This document shows positions 45,640 through 52,881 of a DNA stretch of 64,000 nucleotides, piece after piece. Position numbers and translations under genes: made by a program. The notes beneath the pieces were generated by a model. The model was not told the DNA's origin, did no database searches, and saw only the letters and a program-made list of their open reading frames with translations. The stretch's first letter is position 1; each line of letters begins with the position of its first letter. This DNA is from AC-56 sp963702195 (GTDB lineage Bacteria; Actinomycetota; Thermoleophilia; Solirubrobacterales; 70-9): the NCBI GenBank assembly GCA_963702195.1, contig OY969725.1, positions 930,001 through 994,000 on the forward strand. Reading direction: 5' to 3'.

Positions 45640-45774
45640 CTAGTGCACCACGCCGTGCGTCTTGTGGCCCAGGTAGCGGCGGCCGCACTTCGGGCACTTG
45701 CGGAAGATGATCTGCCCGCCCTGTCCGCACTGCTTGCACGTCCGCTTGGGCGGGGCGACGATCTGGCTCGTCAT
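45640..45774 (-). CDS. 44-residue zinc-ribbon protein
   Basis: This short gene encodes 44 residues with two zinc-ligand pairs, CKQCG and CPKCG, 11 residues apart, then a basic tail ending in THGVVH. This is the layout of small zinc ribbons (rubredoxin/RPL32-like size), but it is not a recognisable ribosomal protein. The start is an ATG. It lies between two plus-strand genes on the opposite strand. Compactness and intact ligand spacing argue it is real. Confidence 0.6.
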   Translation of the reverse strand: MTSQIVAPPKRTCKQCGQGGQIIFRKCPKCGRRYLGHKTHGVVH

Positions 45775-45858
45775 GGCTCACGATCCTAGAGGCCGCTCTG
45801 CTGATACCTGCTTATCATCCGCATCCGGCGGGATGGGTAAACGAAGAGGACCGCGGCG

Positions 45859-46230
45859 ATGAAGCTCCAGGACGCTGAGCCGGACGACATGGTCGCCGAC
45901 GCGACCCGCCGCACCCACCTCGCCAACGAGCGGACCTATCTCGCCTGGTGGCGAACGGGGCTCACTGCGCTGGCCGTCAGCCTCGCGGTGGGTCGCATCG
46001 TCCCCGAATTGGTGAGTGGGACCTCATGGCCCTACGTGACCCTGGGCGCCGGTTACGCGGTCCTCGGGATCGTGTTCATCGCCTACGCGGAGCAGCGCCG
46101 CCGCGCCGTCACCGATGCCGTCCGCCGCGGGGAGTGGGCCGAGCTCCAGTCCAGCTTTCTCGGATTCCTGGCCGCGCTCGGCCTCATCTTGGCAGTGGCG
46201 ACGCTTGTCGTCGTCCTGGCCCAACCGTAG
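45859..46230 (+). CDS. DUF202 (YidH-like) membrane protein
   Basis: This 123-residue protein has three transmembrane helices and the DUF202 signature LANERTYLAWWRTG at residues 22-35. The family is of unknown function, with suggested roles in ion or polyphosphate-linked transport. The start is set by GAGGACCG nine bases before the ATG. The following gene begins 45 bases later and may be co-transcribed. Confidence 0.82.
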   Translation: MKLQDAEPDDMVADATRRTHLANERTYLAWWRTGLTALAVSLAVGRIVPELVSGTSWPYVTLGAGYAVLGIVFIAYAEQRRRAVTDAVRRGEWAELQSSFLGFLAALGLILAVATLVVVLAQP

Positions 46231-46274
46231 AGCCGGGTGGGCGGGCTCGGCCCCGTAGAGTCTCGCCGCGAGGA

Positions 46275-47978
46275 ATGACGAGCGACTACGCCCCAACCCC
46301 GGTGGAGGACTTCCTCGACCCTGACGATCCGATCCTCTTCCCCCGCCTCACGCCGCCGCAGATCGAGTACTTGGCGGAGATCGGCACCCAGCGGTCGTTC
46401 GCACGTGGAGACCTCGTCTGGGCGCACGGCCAGCGCGAGACTCCCATGTACGTGGTCCTCAACGGAGCCGTGGACGTCATCGATCAAGCGCCGGAGGGTG
46501 ACCGCTACTTCACGCAATGCCGGGAGGGGACCTTCGCCGCGGACATCTCGATGTTCACGGGCGAGCCGACGCTCGCCGCCGGGTTCGCAGCCGAGCCGAC
46601 CCTGCTTGTGGCGCTACCGCCGGAGGACGTGCGGCGGGTGGTTGCGACCGCGGCCGAGCTCGGCGACCTCCTCCTGCGGACGATGGTCACCCGCCGGGAG
46701 TGGCTACAGGGTCGCGGCCTGGGTCAGCAGCGGCTGATCGGCTCAAGATGGTCGGGCGACGCGTTCACGGTGCGGGAGCTCCTGGAGCGCAACCTGGTTC
46801 CGTTCACGTGGCACGACCTCACCATCGACGACGAGAGCCGGGTCTTGCTCGATGGGCTTGGCATCGGGGACGACGAGTGTCCGGTCCTGGTCCGTTCCGA
46901 CAGCGTTATCCGCCAAGCCACCGTGACGTCCGTCGCGGATGAGCTGGGGCTGCGAGCGCAGGTCGACGGCGAGGGCTTCGATGTCGTCGTCATCGGCGGC
47001 GGTCCGGCCGGGTTGGCAGCGGCGGTGTACGCCTCCTCCGAGGGCCTCGGCACGCTCGTGCTCGAACGGTTCGCCCCTGGCGGTCAGGCGGGAACGAGCG
47101 CACGCATCGAGAACTACCTCGGCTTCCCCACGGGCCTTACCGGCGCCGATCTGGCCCGGAGGGCGACGCTCCAGGCGCGCAAGTTCGGCGCCGTGATCTC
47201 CAGCGTCCACGAGGCCTCTTTGGTGTCCGAGCCCGAGGCAGGAGGATTCCGCGAGATCGAGCTTGCCGACGGTCAGCGCGTGCGGGGGCGATGCGTCGTC
47301 CTGGCCCCCGGCGCGGACTACCGACGGTTGCCGGCCTTAAACGCGGATCGATTCGAGGGCCTGGGCCTGTACTACGCGGCGACGCACATCGAGGCCCAGC
47401 AATGCTCGGAGGAGGATGTCATCGTGGTGGGCGGCGGAAACTCGGCCGGCCAGGCAGTGGTCAAGCTTGCCGACCACGCGCGCCAGGTCCACGTCGTCGC
47501 CCGCCGACCGCTCGAGGCGGCGATGTCGCGCTACCTGGTCGACCAGATCGAGGCGAAGTCGAACGTCGAGGTCTGGTCCGGGTGCGAGGTGCGCGCGCTG
47601 GAGGGTGACGAGAAGCTCGAGGCGGTCGTGATCTCGGGTGCGGGCCCCGATCGCCGGATCCAAACGTCAGCGGTGTTCGCGATGATCGGCGCCTCTCCGA
47701 GGTCCGAGGGTCTCGTGGACTACGTCGGCCAGGACGACAAGGGCTTCGTGGTCACCGGCGAGGACGCGCGGCGCCACCCGGACTTCACCCGGCATTGGGA
47801 CGGGGTGGACCGAGGCCCGCTGATGCTCGAGTGCACGCGCCCCGGCGTCTTTGCCATCGGCGACGTCCGCGAAGGCTCCACCAAGCGGGTTGCGGCGGCT
47901 GTGGGAGACGGCGCACTGGTCGCCCGCTCCATCCACGCCTCGCTCGAGCAGGGCAGAACCCAGGCACGGCGGAGTTAG
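46275..47978 (+). CDS. cNMP-binding domain / thioredoxin-reductase-like flavoprotein lacking the CxxC
   Basis: This 567-residue protein has three modules. Residues 25-150 are a cyclic-nucleotide-binding fold (FARGDLVWAHGQRETPMYVVLNGAVDV). Residues 165-235 resemble a thioredoxin/glutaredoxin-type module without an active-site cysteine pair (VPFTWHDLTIDDE). Residues 238-560 form an FAD/NADPH thioredoxin-reductase-like domain with GGGPAGLAAA and VGGGNSAGQA. Where the reductase has CATC, this protein reads AATH, so the classical disulphide exchange is impossible. The ATG at 46275 follows a GAGGA site and gives a sensible N-terminus. A cyclic-nucleotide-gated oxidoreductase is inferred. Confidence 0.85.
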   Translation: MTSDYAPTPVEDFLDPDDPILFPRLTPPQIEYLAEIGTQRSFARGDLVWAHGQRETPMYVVLNGAVDVIDQAPEGDRYFTQCREGTFAADISMFTGEPTLAAGFAAEPTLLVALPPEDVRRVVATAAELGDLLLRTMVTRREWLQGRGLGQQRLIGSRWSGDAFTVRELLERNLVPFTWHDLTIDDESRVLLDGLGIGDDECPVLVRSDSVIRQATVTSVADELGLRAQVDGEGFDVVVIGGGPAGLAAAVYASSEGLGTLVLERFAPGGQAGTSARIENYLGFPTGLTGADLARRATLQARKFGAVISSVHEASLVSEPEAGGFREIELADGQRVRGRCVVLAPGADYRRLPALNADRFEGLGLYYAATHIEAQQCSEEDVIVVGGGNSAGQAVVKLADHARQVHVVARRPLEAAMSRYLVDQIEAKSNVEVWSGCEVRALEGDEKLEAVVISGAGPDRRIQTSAVFAMIGASPRSEGLVDYVGQDDKGFVVTGEDARRHPDFTRHWDGVDRGPLMLECTRPGVFAIGDVREGSTKRVAAAVGDGALVARSIHASLEQGRTQARRS

Positions 47979-47983
47979 TCCGA

Positions 47984-48082
47984 GCCCCCTCTCGCATCCA
48001 GGTGGGCTCACGATCCCGGTGGTCGTGCGGATTGGGTGGGGTTTCGGCGATGGAAGGCCCGGCGAGATGCGAGAGAGGGGGC
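47984..48082. terminator. long-armed inverted repeat between convergent genes
   Basis: A left arm at 47984-47998 (GCCCCCTCTCGCATC) pairs with a right arm at 48066-48082, with a two-base bulge, around a 67-base internal region. That region can itself form CACGA/TCGTG. It fills the gap between the flavoprotein gene and the convergent alkyltransferase-like gene. It may be a bidirectional terminator or a structured RNA. Confidence 0.5.
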
Positions 48083-48087
48083 CCGCC

Positions 48088-48399
48088 CTAGTCGTCGACC
48101 AGGGACGCGGGGTCGACCTGCGCCACCCGCATGTCCACCCGGCAGCCACGGAACGGCACCCCCTCCGCCTCGAGCAGGTGGCGCTGACGATCGCCCTTGG
48201 CCAGCGAGCCGTCCGCCCTCACGATCCGCTGCCACGGGACCGCCGGGTCGGAGCACACCGCCATGACCATGCCGGCGAATCGCGGCGCGCCCGGGCACAG
48301 GTCGCCATAGGTGGTTACGAAGCCCTCCGGTACGGAGCGAGCGCGGCTCAGGACCTCGCGCGCCCTGGGTGAGTCGATCAGCGCGTCAGCAGCACCCAT
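48088..48399 (-). CDS. alkyltransferase-like (ATL) DNA-binding protein
   Basis: This 103-residue protein matches the DNA-binding domain of O6-alkylguanine-DNA alkyltransferases (VPEGFVTTYGDL, then RFAGMVMAVCSDPAVPWQRIVRADGSL). The alkyl-acceptor Cys of the PCHR motif is replaced by Trp (PWQR), and the His position reads Gln. ATL proteins with Trp bind alkylated bases and recruit nucleotide-excision repair. The gene overlaps the small membrane ORF upstream by 22 bases. Confidence 0.82.
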   Translation of the reverse strand: MGAADALIDSPRAREVLSRARSVPEGFVTTYGDLCPGAPRFAGMVMAVCSDPAVPWQRIVRADGSLAKGDRQRHLLEAEGVPFRGCRVDMRVAQVDPASLVDD

Positions 48400-48536
48400 A
48401 CGAGCGCGATCGCGAAGCCGATCTGGCCGAAGGCGAGCGCGGTGCCGAAGTTCGCCGCGCCGAGGGCAGCGGCGATCGCGCTCGCGGCCGCGAACGCGCC
48501 GAACAGGACGGCCAGGTCGCGTGCGGTTCTATGCAC
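48378..48536 (-). CDS. 52-residue small membrane protein
   Basis: This short ORF encodes 52 residues that form two hydrophobic helices (residues 7-25 and 32-50) separated by a small turn. It starts with GTG, overlaps the DUF389 gene end by eight bases and overlaps the ATL gene start by 22 bases, so the three look translationally linked. No family is recognised. Confidence 0.5.
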   Translation of the reverse strand: MHRTARDLAVLFGAFAAASAIAAALGAANFGTALAFGQIGFAIALVWVLLTR

Positions 48537-49548
48537 CGTCGGGAGTCTTATAGGTCGCGCTGCCCACACGCCGGCTGCGCCCAATCGGCAGCCCCGCGGC
48601 CACCCTCGCCTCGTCGTGGAGGTGCGCACGACGGCGGCGCACGTAGAGGCGTCGCTGGAGGAACAGGGTGCCGATGCCGGCCAGCGTGATCACGCACAGG
48701 TTGACCGAGAGCTGTGTCGCGGCGCCCGTCCAGCTGTGCCAGCGACCGAGCGCCGCGGCGACCCCGATATTGGCGGCGGCCGGAATCGTGGTCACCGAGA
48801 TCAGCACTCCGATCAAAGCCCCCGACTTGGCCGACGTCAGCGACAGGACCCCCGCGGTGCCGGCGAGGTACGCGACCAGGATCGTCCAGCCGTCCGGATG
48901 GGTGATGAAGTGGGTGAACGAATGGGAGCCCTCCGAGAAGTTCTTGGGCACCAGGCCGAGGGCGTTGATCACGAGCACCACCAGAAAGACCGAGGTGATT
49001 CCCACCGGGAACCCAACGACCAGGGCGCGAAACGAGCGCCTGAAGAGATCCCGCTGCTTCTCCACCGCGGCCACGCAGATGCCGGCCAGGGGGCCGAACT
49101 CGGGTCCGACGATCATCGCGCCGATGATCAGCAGGATCTGGTCGGTGAGGATCCCGACCATTGCAATCAGCATCGCGAGCACCATGAAGGCCAGGAAGCT
49201 CGCCGAGAGCTCGACGTTTTCCGAGGTTCGGGCCTGCACGTCCTCCCACACCACGGCGTCCGACGGAAGCCCGCGGGCCGACTTCTCGGCGGCGGCGGAC
49301 ACCGCGGACACCTGGGAGTCGACCATCTCCATCGCGATCGATCCCTCGCGATCGATGTCCAGCTCCTTCAGGTCGGAGATGATCACGCTGGCATCCTCGC
49401 GCGCAACGTCGCACAGGATCAGGTCGCCCTCGGGGCGGTGGGCAACGCGCTCCAGGTAGACGACGTTGCAGACCGATGGCGCGCTCTTCAGCAGATCGAG
49501 CGCGTGCTCGGACTGATAGCTCGGCACCACGATCCGCAGGTGGACCAT
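48529..49548 (-). CDS. DUF389 (TIGR00341) membrane protein
   Basis: This 339-residue protein has a soluble N-terminal domain (residues 1-105) and about six transmembrane helices at 110-305. The DUF389 signature is LLIIGAMIVGPEFGPLAG near residue 140. A basic cytoplasmic tail follows. The function is unknown; the family is widespread in bacteria. It is divergent from the PHP gene with a 23-base gap. Confidence 0.85.
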   Translation of the reverse strand: MVHLRIVVPSYQSEHALDLLKSAPSVCNVVYLERVAHRPEGDLILCDVAREDASVIISDLKELDIDREGSIAMEMVDSQVSAVSAAAEKSARGLPSDAVVWEDVQARTSENVELSASFLAFMVLAMLIAMVGILTDQILLIIGAMIVGPEFGPLAGICVAAVEKQRDLFRRSFRALVVGFPVGITSVFLVVLVINALGLVPKNFSEGSHSFTHFITHPDGWTILVAYLAGTAGVLSLTSAKSGALIGVLISVTTIPAAANIGVAAALGRWHSWTGAATQLSVNLCVITLAGIGTLFLQRRLYVRRRRAHLHDEARVAAGLPIGRSRRVGSATYKTPDGA

Positions 49549-49571
49549 CAGGCGGCTAGCGTACAGCCGCG

Positions 49572-50432
49572 ATGCTGACGGACTATCACGTTCACTTGCG
49601 GCCGGACGAGCCCGGCACGCCGCCCGACGAGTACTTCACCAGCGAGAACGTCGAGCGGTATCTGGCCGCCGCCGGCGACGCGGGGATCGAGGAGCTCGGC
49701 GTCTCGGAGCACGTGCACCGCTTCCGGCGGGCGCTCGACGTCTGGGACCATCCGTTCTGGGTCGAGAACGCCCGCGACGACCTCGAGGCCTATGTGGAGT
49801 TCGTTCGCGAGACGCCGCTTCGCCTTGGGATCGAGATGGACTTCGTCGCCGGGCGAGAGGACCGCATCGCGAATCTCCTCGAGTCCTTCGACTTCGACTA
49901 CGTGATCGGATCGGTCCACTTCGTGCGCGAGAGCGCCGTGGACCACGACGTCTGGGACATCTGGGAGTCGATCGGCGATCCCGATCGCGTTTGGGGCATC
50001 TACTTCGAGGCGCTCGCCGAGGCGGCGCGCAGCCGGCTGTTCGACGTCCTGGCCCATCCGGATCTGGTCAAGGTTTGGGGTCGCGCCAAGCCGATGCCGG
50101 AGCGCGACCCACGCTTCTACTACGAGCCCGCCGTGGAGGCGATCGCCGAGTCCGGCGTCAGCGTCGAGATCTCGACCGCCGGCCTGCGAAAGCCCGTCGG
50201 GGAGCTCTACCCGGCTCCTGCGTTCGCGGCCATGTGCGTGGACGCGGGGGCCACTTTCAGCCTTTCATCGGACGCGCACGTGCCCGAGGACATCGGCCAC
50301 GCGTACGATCGCGCGCTCGAAGCAATGGACGAGTGGGGCGTGCGCGAGATCGCCGTCTTCGAGGGCCGCGAGCGCCGGCTCGAGCCGCTCGGCCGCACCG
50401 AGGTGGCGGGAGGGGGTGAGTCGGAGCGATGA
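49572..50432 (+). CDS. PHP-domain phosphatase, histidinol-phosphatase-like
   Basis: This 286-residue metal-dependent phosphoesterase has the PHP motifs DYHVHLRPDE at residues 4-13, SEHVHRF near 50, GIEMDFV near 86, VIGSVHF near 113, LAHPDLVKV near 160 and SSDAHVPEDIG near 235. These fit HisK-type histidinol-phosphate phosphatase. No other his gene is adjacent, so the substrate is uncertain. Its stop overlaps the ispF ATG by four bases. Confidence 0.85.
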   Translation: MLTDYHVHLRPDEPGTPPDEYFTSENVERYLAAAGDAGIEELGVSEHVHRFRRALDVWDHPFWVENARDDLEAYVEFVRETPLRLGIEMDFVAGREDRIANLLESFDFDYVIGSVHFVRESAVDHDVWDIWESIGDPDRVWGIYFEALAEAARSRLFDVLAHPDLVKVWGRAKPMPERDPRFYYEPAVEAIAESGVSVEISTAGLRKPVGELYPAPAFAAMCVDAGATFSLSSDAHVPEDIGHAYDRALEAMDEWGVREIAVFEGRERRLEPLGRTEVAGGGESER

Positions 50433-50890
50433 GCACCCAGGTGGGGATCGGGTACGACGTTCATCCGTTTGAGCAGGGCCGGCGCCTGATGCTGGGCGGC
50501 GTCGAGGTCCCGTATGACCGCGGCCTCGGGGGCCACTCCGACGCCGACGTGCTGACGCACGCGATCACGGACGCGATCATGGGCGCCGTCGGCCTGGGCG
50601 ACCTCGGGACCCTGTTTCCGCCGGACGAGGAGCAGTGGCGCGACGCGGATTCGATCGACCTGCTGACCGTGGCGATGGGACAACTCGGCGGGCGGGTGGT
50701 CAACGTGGACGCCACGGTGATCTGCGAGGAGCCGAAGATCGGTCCGCACCGAGCCGAGATGGAGCGGAGGCTTGGCGAGGCGCTCTCCGGGAGGGTGAGT
50801 GTCAAGGCGACGACGAACGAGGGACTGGGCTGGCTCGGGCGCGGTGAGGGGATCGCCTGCATCGCGGTCGCGCTGGTCGAGCTCGAGTGA
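50429..50890 (+). CDS. ispF: 2-C-methyl-D-erythritol 2,4-cyclodiphosphate synthase
   Basis: This 153-residue enzyme cyclises CDP-methylerythritol phosphate in the MEP pathway. The zinc ligands are in GYDVHPFEQG at residues 8-17 and GGHSDADVLTHAITDAIMGA near 35-53. The substrate loop LGDLGTLFPPDE is near 60, and the C-terminal KATTNEGLGWLGRGEGIA segment is conserved. IspF usually follows ispD directly; here five genes and about 5.4 kb lie between them. Translation is coupled to the PHP gene. Confidence 0.95.
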   Translation: MSTQVGIGYDVHPFEQGRRLMLGGVEVPYDRGLGGHSDADVLTHAITDAIMGAVGLGDLGTLFPPDEEQWRDADSIDLLTVAMGQLGGRVVNVDATVICEEPKIGPHRAEMERRLGEALSGRVSVKATTNEGLGWLGRGEGIACIAVALVELE

Positions 50891-50938
50891 GGCCGGTTGT
50901 GATTGTGAGCGCTGGGAGCGGTAAATAGAGTTAGCGAA

Positions 50939-52645
50939 GTGGTCCGCTCGCTGGCCTCCAAGCTCTCATCTGAACTCGTGACCGGCCCCTTAGATCAGAT
51001 CAGCCGCAGGATCAAGCTCGGACCCCTCGGGGCCCTCAGGGAGGTGCCGTTCAACGTCAAGGTGCTCGCCGAGGCGGGTGTGATCCGGCCGGTCCGGCCC
51101 GACAAGCTCGCCGCGATGGCCGTTCTCCTCTCGCGCTGGGGCGCATCGCCGGCGGCGGGGGTCGCCGGGGCGGCGGTAAACCACCCGGACGAGCCGATGA
51201 TCGAGGACGAGCTCGGGACCCTCACCTTCGCCGAGGTGCACGCGCGCTCGAACGCGATCGCACGCGGGCTCGCGGCCGCCGGCGTCGGCGAGGGAGACGG
51301 CGTCGCGATCATGTGCCGCAACCACCGGGGGATCATCGAGACGACGCTCGCGATCTCCAAGCTTGGAGCCAGCGGCCTCTACATGAACACGGCCTTCTCC
51401 GGCCCGCAGCTGGCCGACGTGATCGAGCGCGAGAAGCCCGAGGCGCTCGTCTACGACGAGGAGTTCAGCGAGCTGCTCGGGAAGGCGAGCGAGGCGGGGC
51501 AGGAGATCGGGCTCAGCCGCTACGTCGCCTGGAGCGAGGAGAAGGATTCGACCGAGAATGAGGACACCACTCTCGCCGAGTTGATCGACTCCAACAGTCA
51601 CGACGACCTCGACCCGCCCGAGGAGTCGGGCCGGTTCGTGATCCTTACGTCGGGCACGACCGGAACGCCAAAGGGGGCCCAGCGCGCCCAGCCGGACACC
51701 CTGAGCCCGCTCGCCTCCCTGTTCTCCAAGATCCCGCTCCACTCCCGCGAGAAGACGATGATCGCCGCCCCCATGTTCCACTCGTGGGGCTTCGCCCACT
51801 TCGTCCTCGGGCTCGCGCTGAACTCGACGTACGTGCTCCGCCGCAAGTTCGACCCCGAGGACACGCTCAAGGCGACGCAGGAGAGCGGCGCCACGGCGCT
51901 GGTCGTGGTCCCGGTGATGATGCAGCGGATCATGGAGCTCCCGAACGAGACGCTTGACAAGTACAGGCTTCCGAACCTGCGGGTCACCGCTGCGAGCGGA
52001 TCGGCGCTGCCGGGCGAGCTCGCCATCAAGTGGATGGACCGCTTCGGCGACAACGTCTACAACCTCTACGGCTCGACGGAGGTCGCCTGGGCCACGATCG
52101 CGACGCCCGAGGATCTTCGCGCCGCCCCAGGGACCGCAGGCAAGCCTCCCCGGGGCACGGTGGTCCGGATCGTCGACGAGGACGGAAACGACGTCGACCC
52201 GGGCAAGACCGGACGCCTGTTCGTCGGCAACGAGATGGCCTTCGAGGGCTACACGGGCGGCGGCGGCAAGGACGAGCTCGGCGGCCTGCTCTCGTCCGGG
52301 GATGTGGGCCACTTCGACGAGGAGGGGCGACTCTTCATCGACGGCCGCGACGACGAGATGATCGTCTCGGGCGGCGAGAACGTATTCCCGCGCGAGGTCG
52401 AGGACCTGCTCGCGGATCACGACAAGGTCAAGGAGGTTGCCGTGATCGGCGTCGACGACGAGCAGTTCGGCCAGCGCCTCAAGGCGTTCGTGGTCCGGGA
52501 CGACGGCGCGGAGCTCGACGAGGACGAGATCAAGGGCTACGTGAAGTCGAACCTCGCCCGCTACAAGGTTCCCCGTGAGGTCGAGTTCCTCGACTCGCTG
52601 CCGCGCAACGCGACCGGGAAGGTCCTGAAACGGGAGCTGGCCTGA
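50939..52645 (+). CDS. fatty-acyl-CoA synthetase (AMP-forming)
   Basis: This 568-residue adenylate-forming ligase activates a carboxylic acid to its CoA ester. The P-loop motif LTSGTTGTPKGA is near residue 235, YGSTE near 380, the GRDDEMIVSGGENVFPREVED hinge region near 470, and the catalytic Lys lies in NATGKVLKREL at the end. The first 50 residues are a variable helical extension. Chain-length preference cannot be read. The last 28 codons and about 45 bases beyond the stop are duplicated at 59.1 kb. Confidence 0.92.
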   Translation: MVRSLASKLSSELVTGPLDQISRRIKLGPLGALREVPFNVKVLAEAGVIRPVRPDKLAAMAVLLSRWGASPAAGVAGAAVNHPDEPMIEDELGTLTFAEVHARSNAIARGLAAAGVGEGDGVAIMCRNHRGIIETTLAISKLGASGLYMNTAFSGPQLADVIEREKPEALVYDEEFSELLGKASEAGQEIGLSRYVAWSEEKDSTENEDTTLAELIDSNSHDDLDPPEESGRFVILTSGTTGTPKGAQRAQPDTLSPLASLFSKIPLHSREKTMIAAPMFHSWGFAHFVLGLALNSTYVLRRKFDPEDTLKATQESGATALVVVPVMMQRIMELPNETLDKYRLPNLRVTAASGSALPGELAIKWMDRFGDNVYNLYGSTEVAWATIATPEDLRAAPGTAGKPPRGTVVRIVDEDGNDVDPGKTGRLFVGNEMAFEGYTGGGGKDELGGLLSSGDVGHFDEEGRLFIDGRDDEMIVSGGENVFPREVEDLLADHDKVKEVAVIGVDDEQFGQRLKAFVVRDDGAELDEDEIKGYVKSNLARYKVPREVEFLDSLPRNATGKVLKRELA

Positions 52646-52689
52646 GGCGGTTCTCGCCTTCGAGCCCTGCGCGCGTCAGGCCGTCTCGG
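52552..52689 (+). repeat. direct repeat, left copy (acyl-CoA synthetase 3' end)
   Basis: The end of the intact synthetase gene and about 44 bases of downstream non-coding DNA are matched at 59069-59206. Over the 28 shared codons I count 11 changed codons, of which nine are synonymous. The non-coding part is also similar, with few differences. Confidence 0.85.
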
Positions 52690-52758
52690 CGCATGACGTC
52701 GCGGAACGAAACGGGGCGGGTACGGCGCTCCCTGCCCTCGCATATCCGTTGAGACCCC

Positions 52759-52786
52759 TTGACAATGGCGGCCCGGTCTGTATGGT
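52759..52786 (+). promoter_or_regulatory. strong sigma-70-type promoter for the secreted Ig-domain protein
   Basis: A consensus TTGACA and TATGGT are separated by 16 bases. The predicted mRNA start is about 90 bases before the ATG. The leader contains a short AGTCC/GGACT hairpin at about 52842-52854, followed by a U-containing stretch and the ribosome site. Confidence 0.65.
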
Positions 52787-52881
52787 CGCCACCGCCAGAG
52801 ATCCTGGTATGCGACGCGAGACGGTCTCGGAGGGCCGTCGGCAGTCCACGGGACTATTTCCTTACGGAGAAGGGGGGCACG

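Noticed and set aside
45640..45774. Ribosomal protein L32 or L33
   Set aside because: CxxC pairs are present, but the surrounding residues and basic pattern do not match either family.
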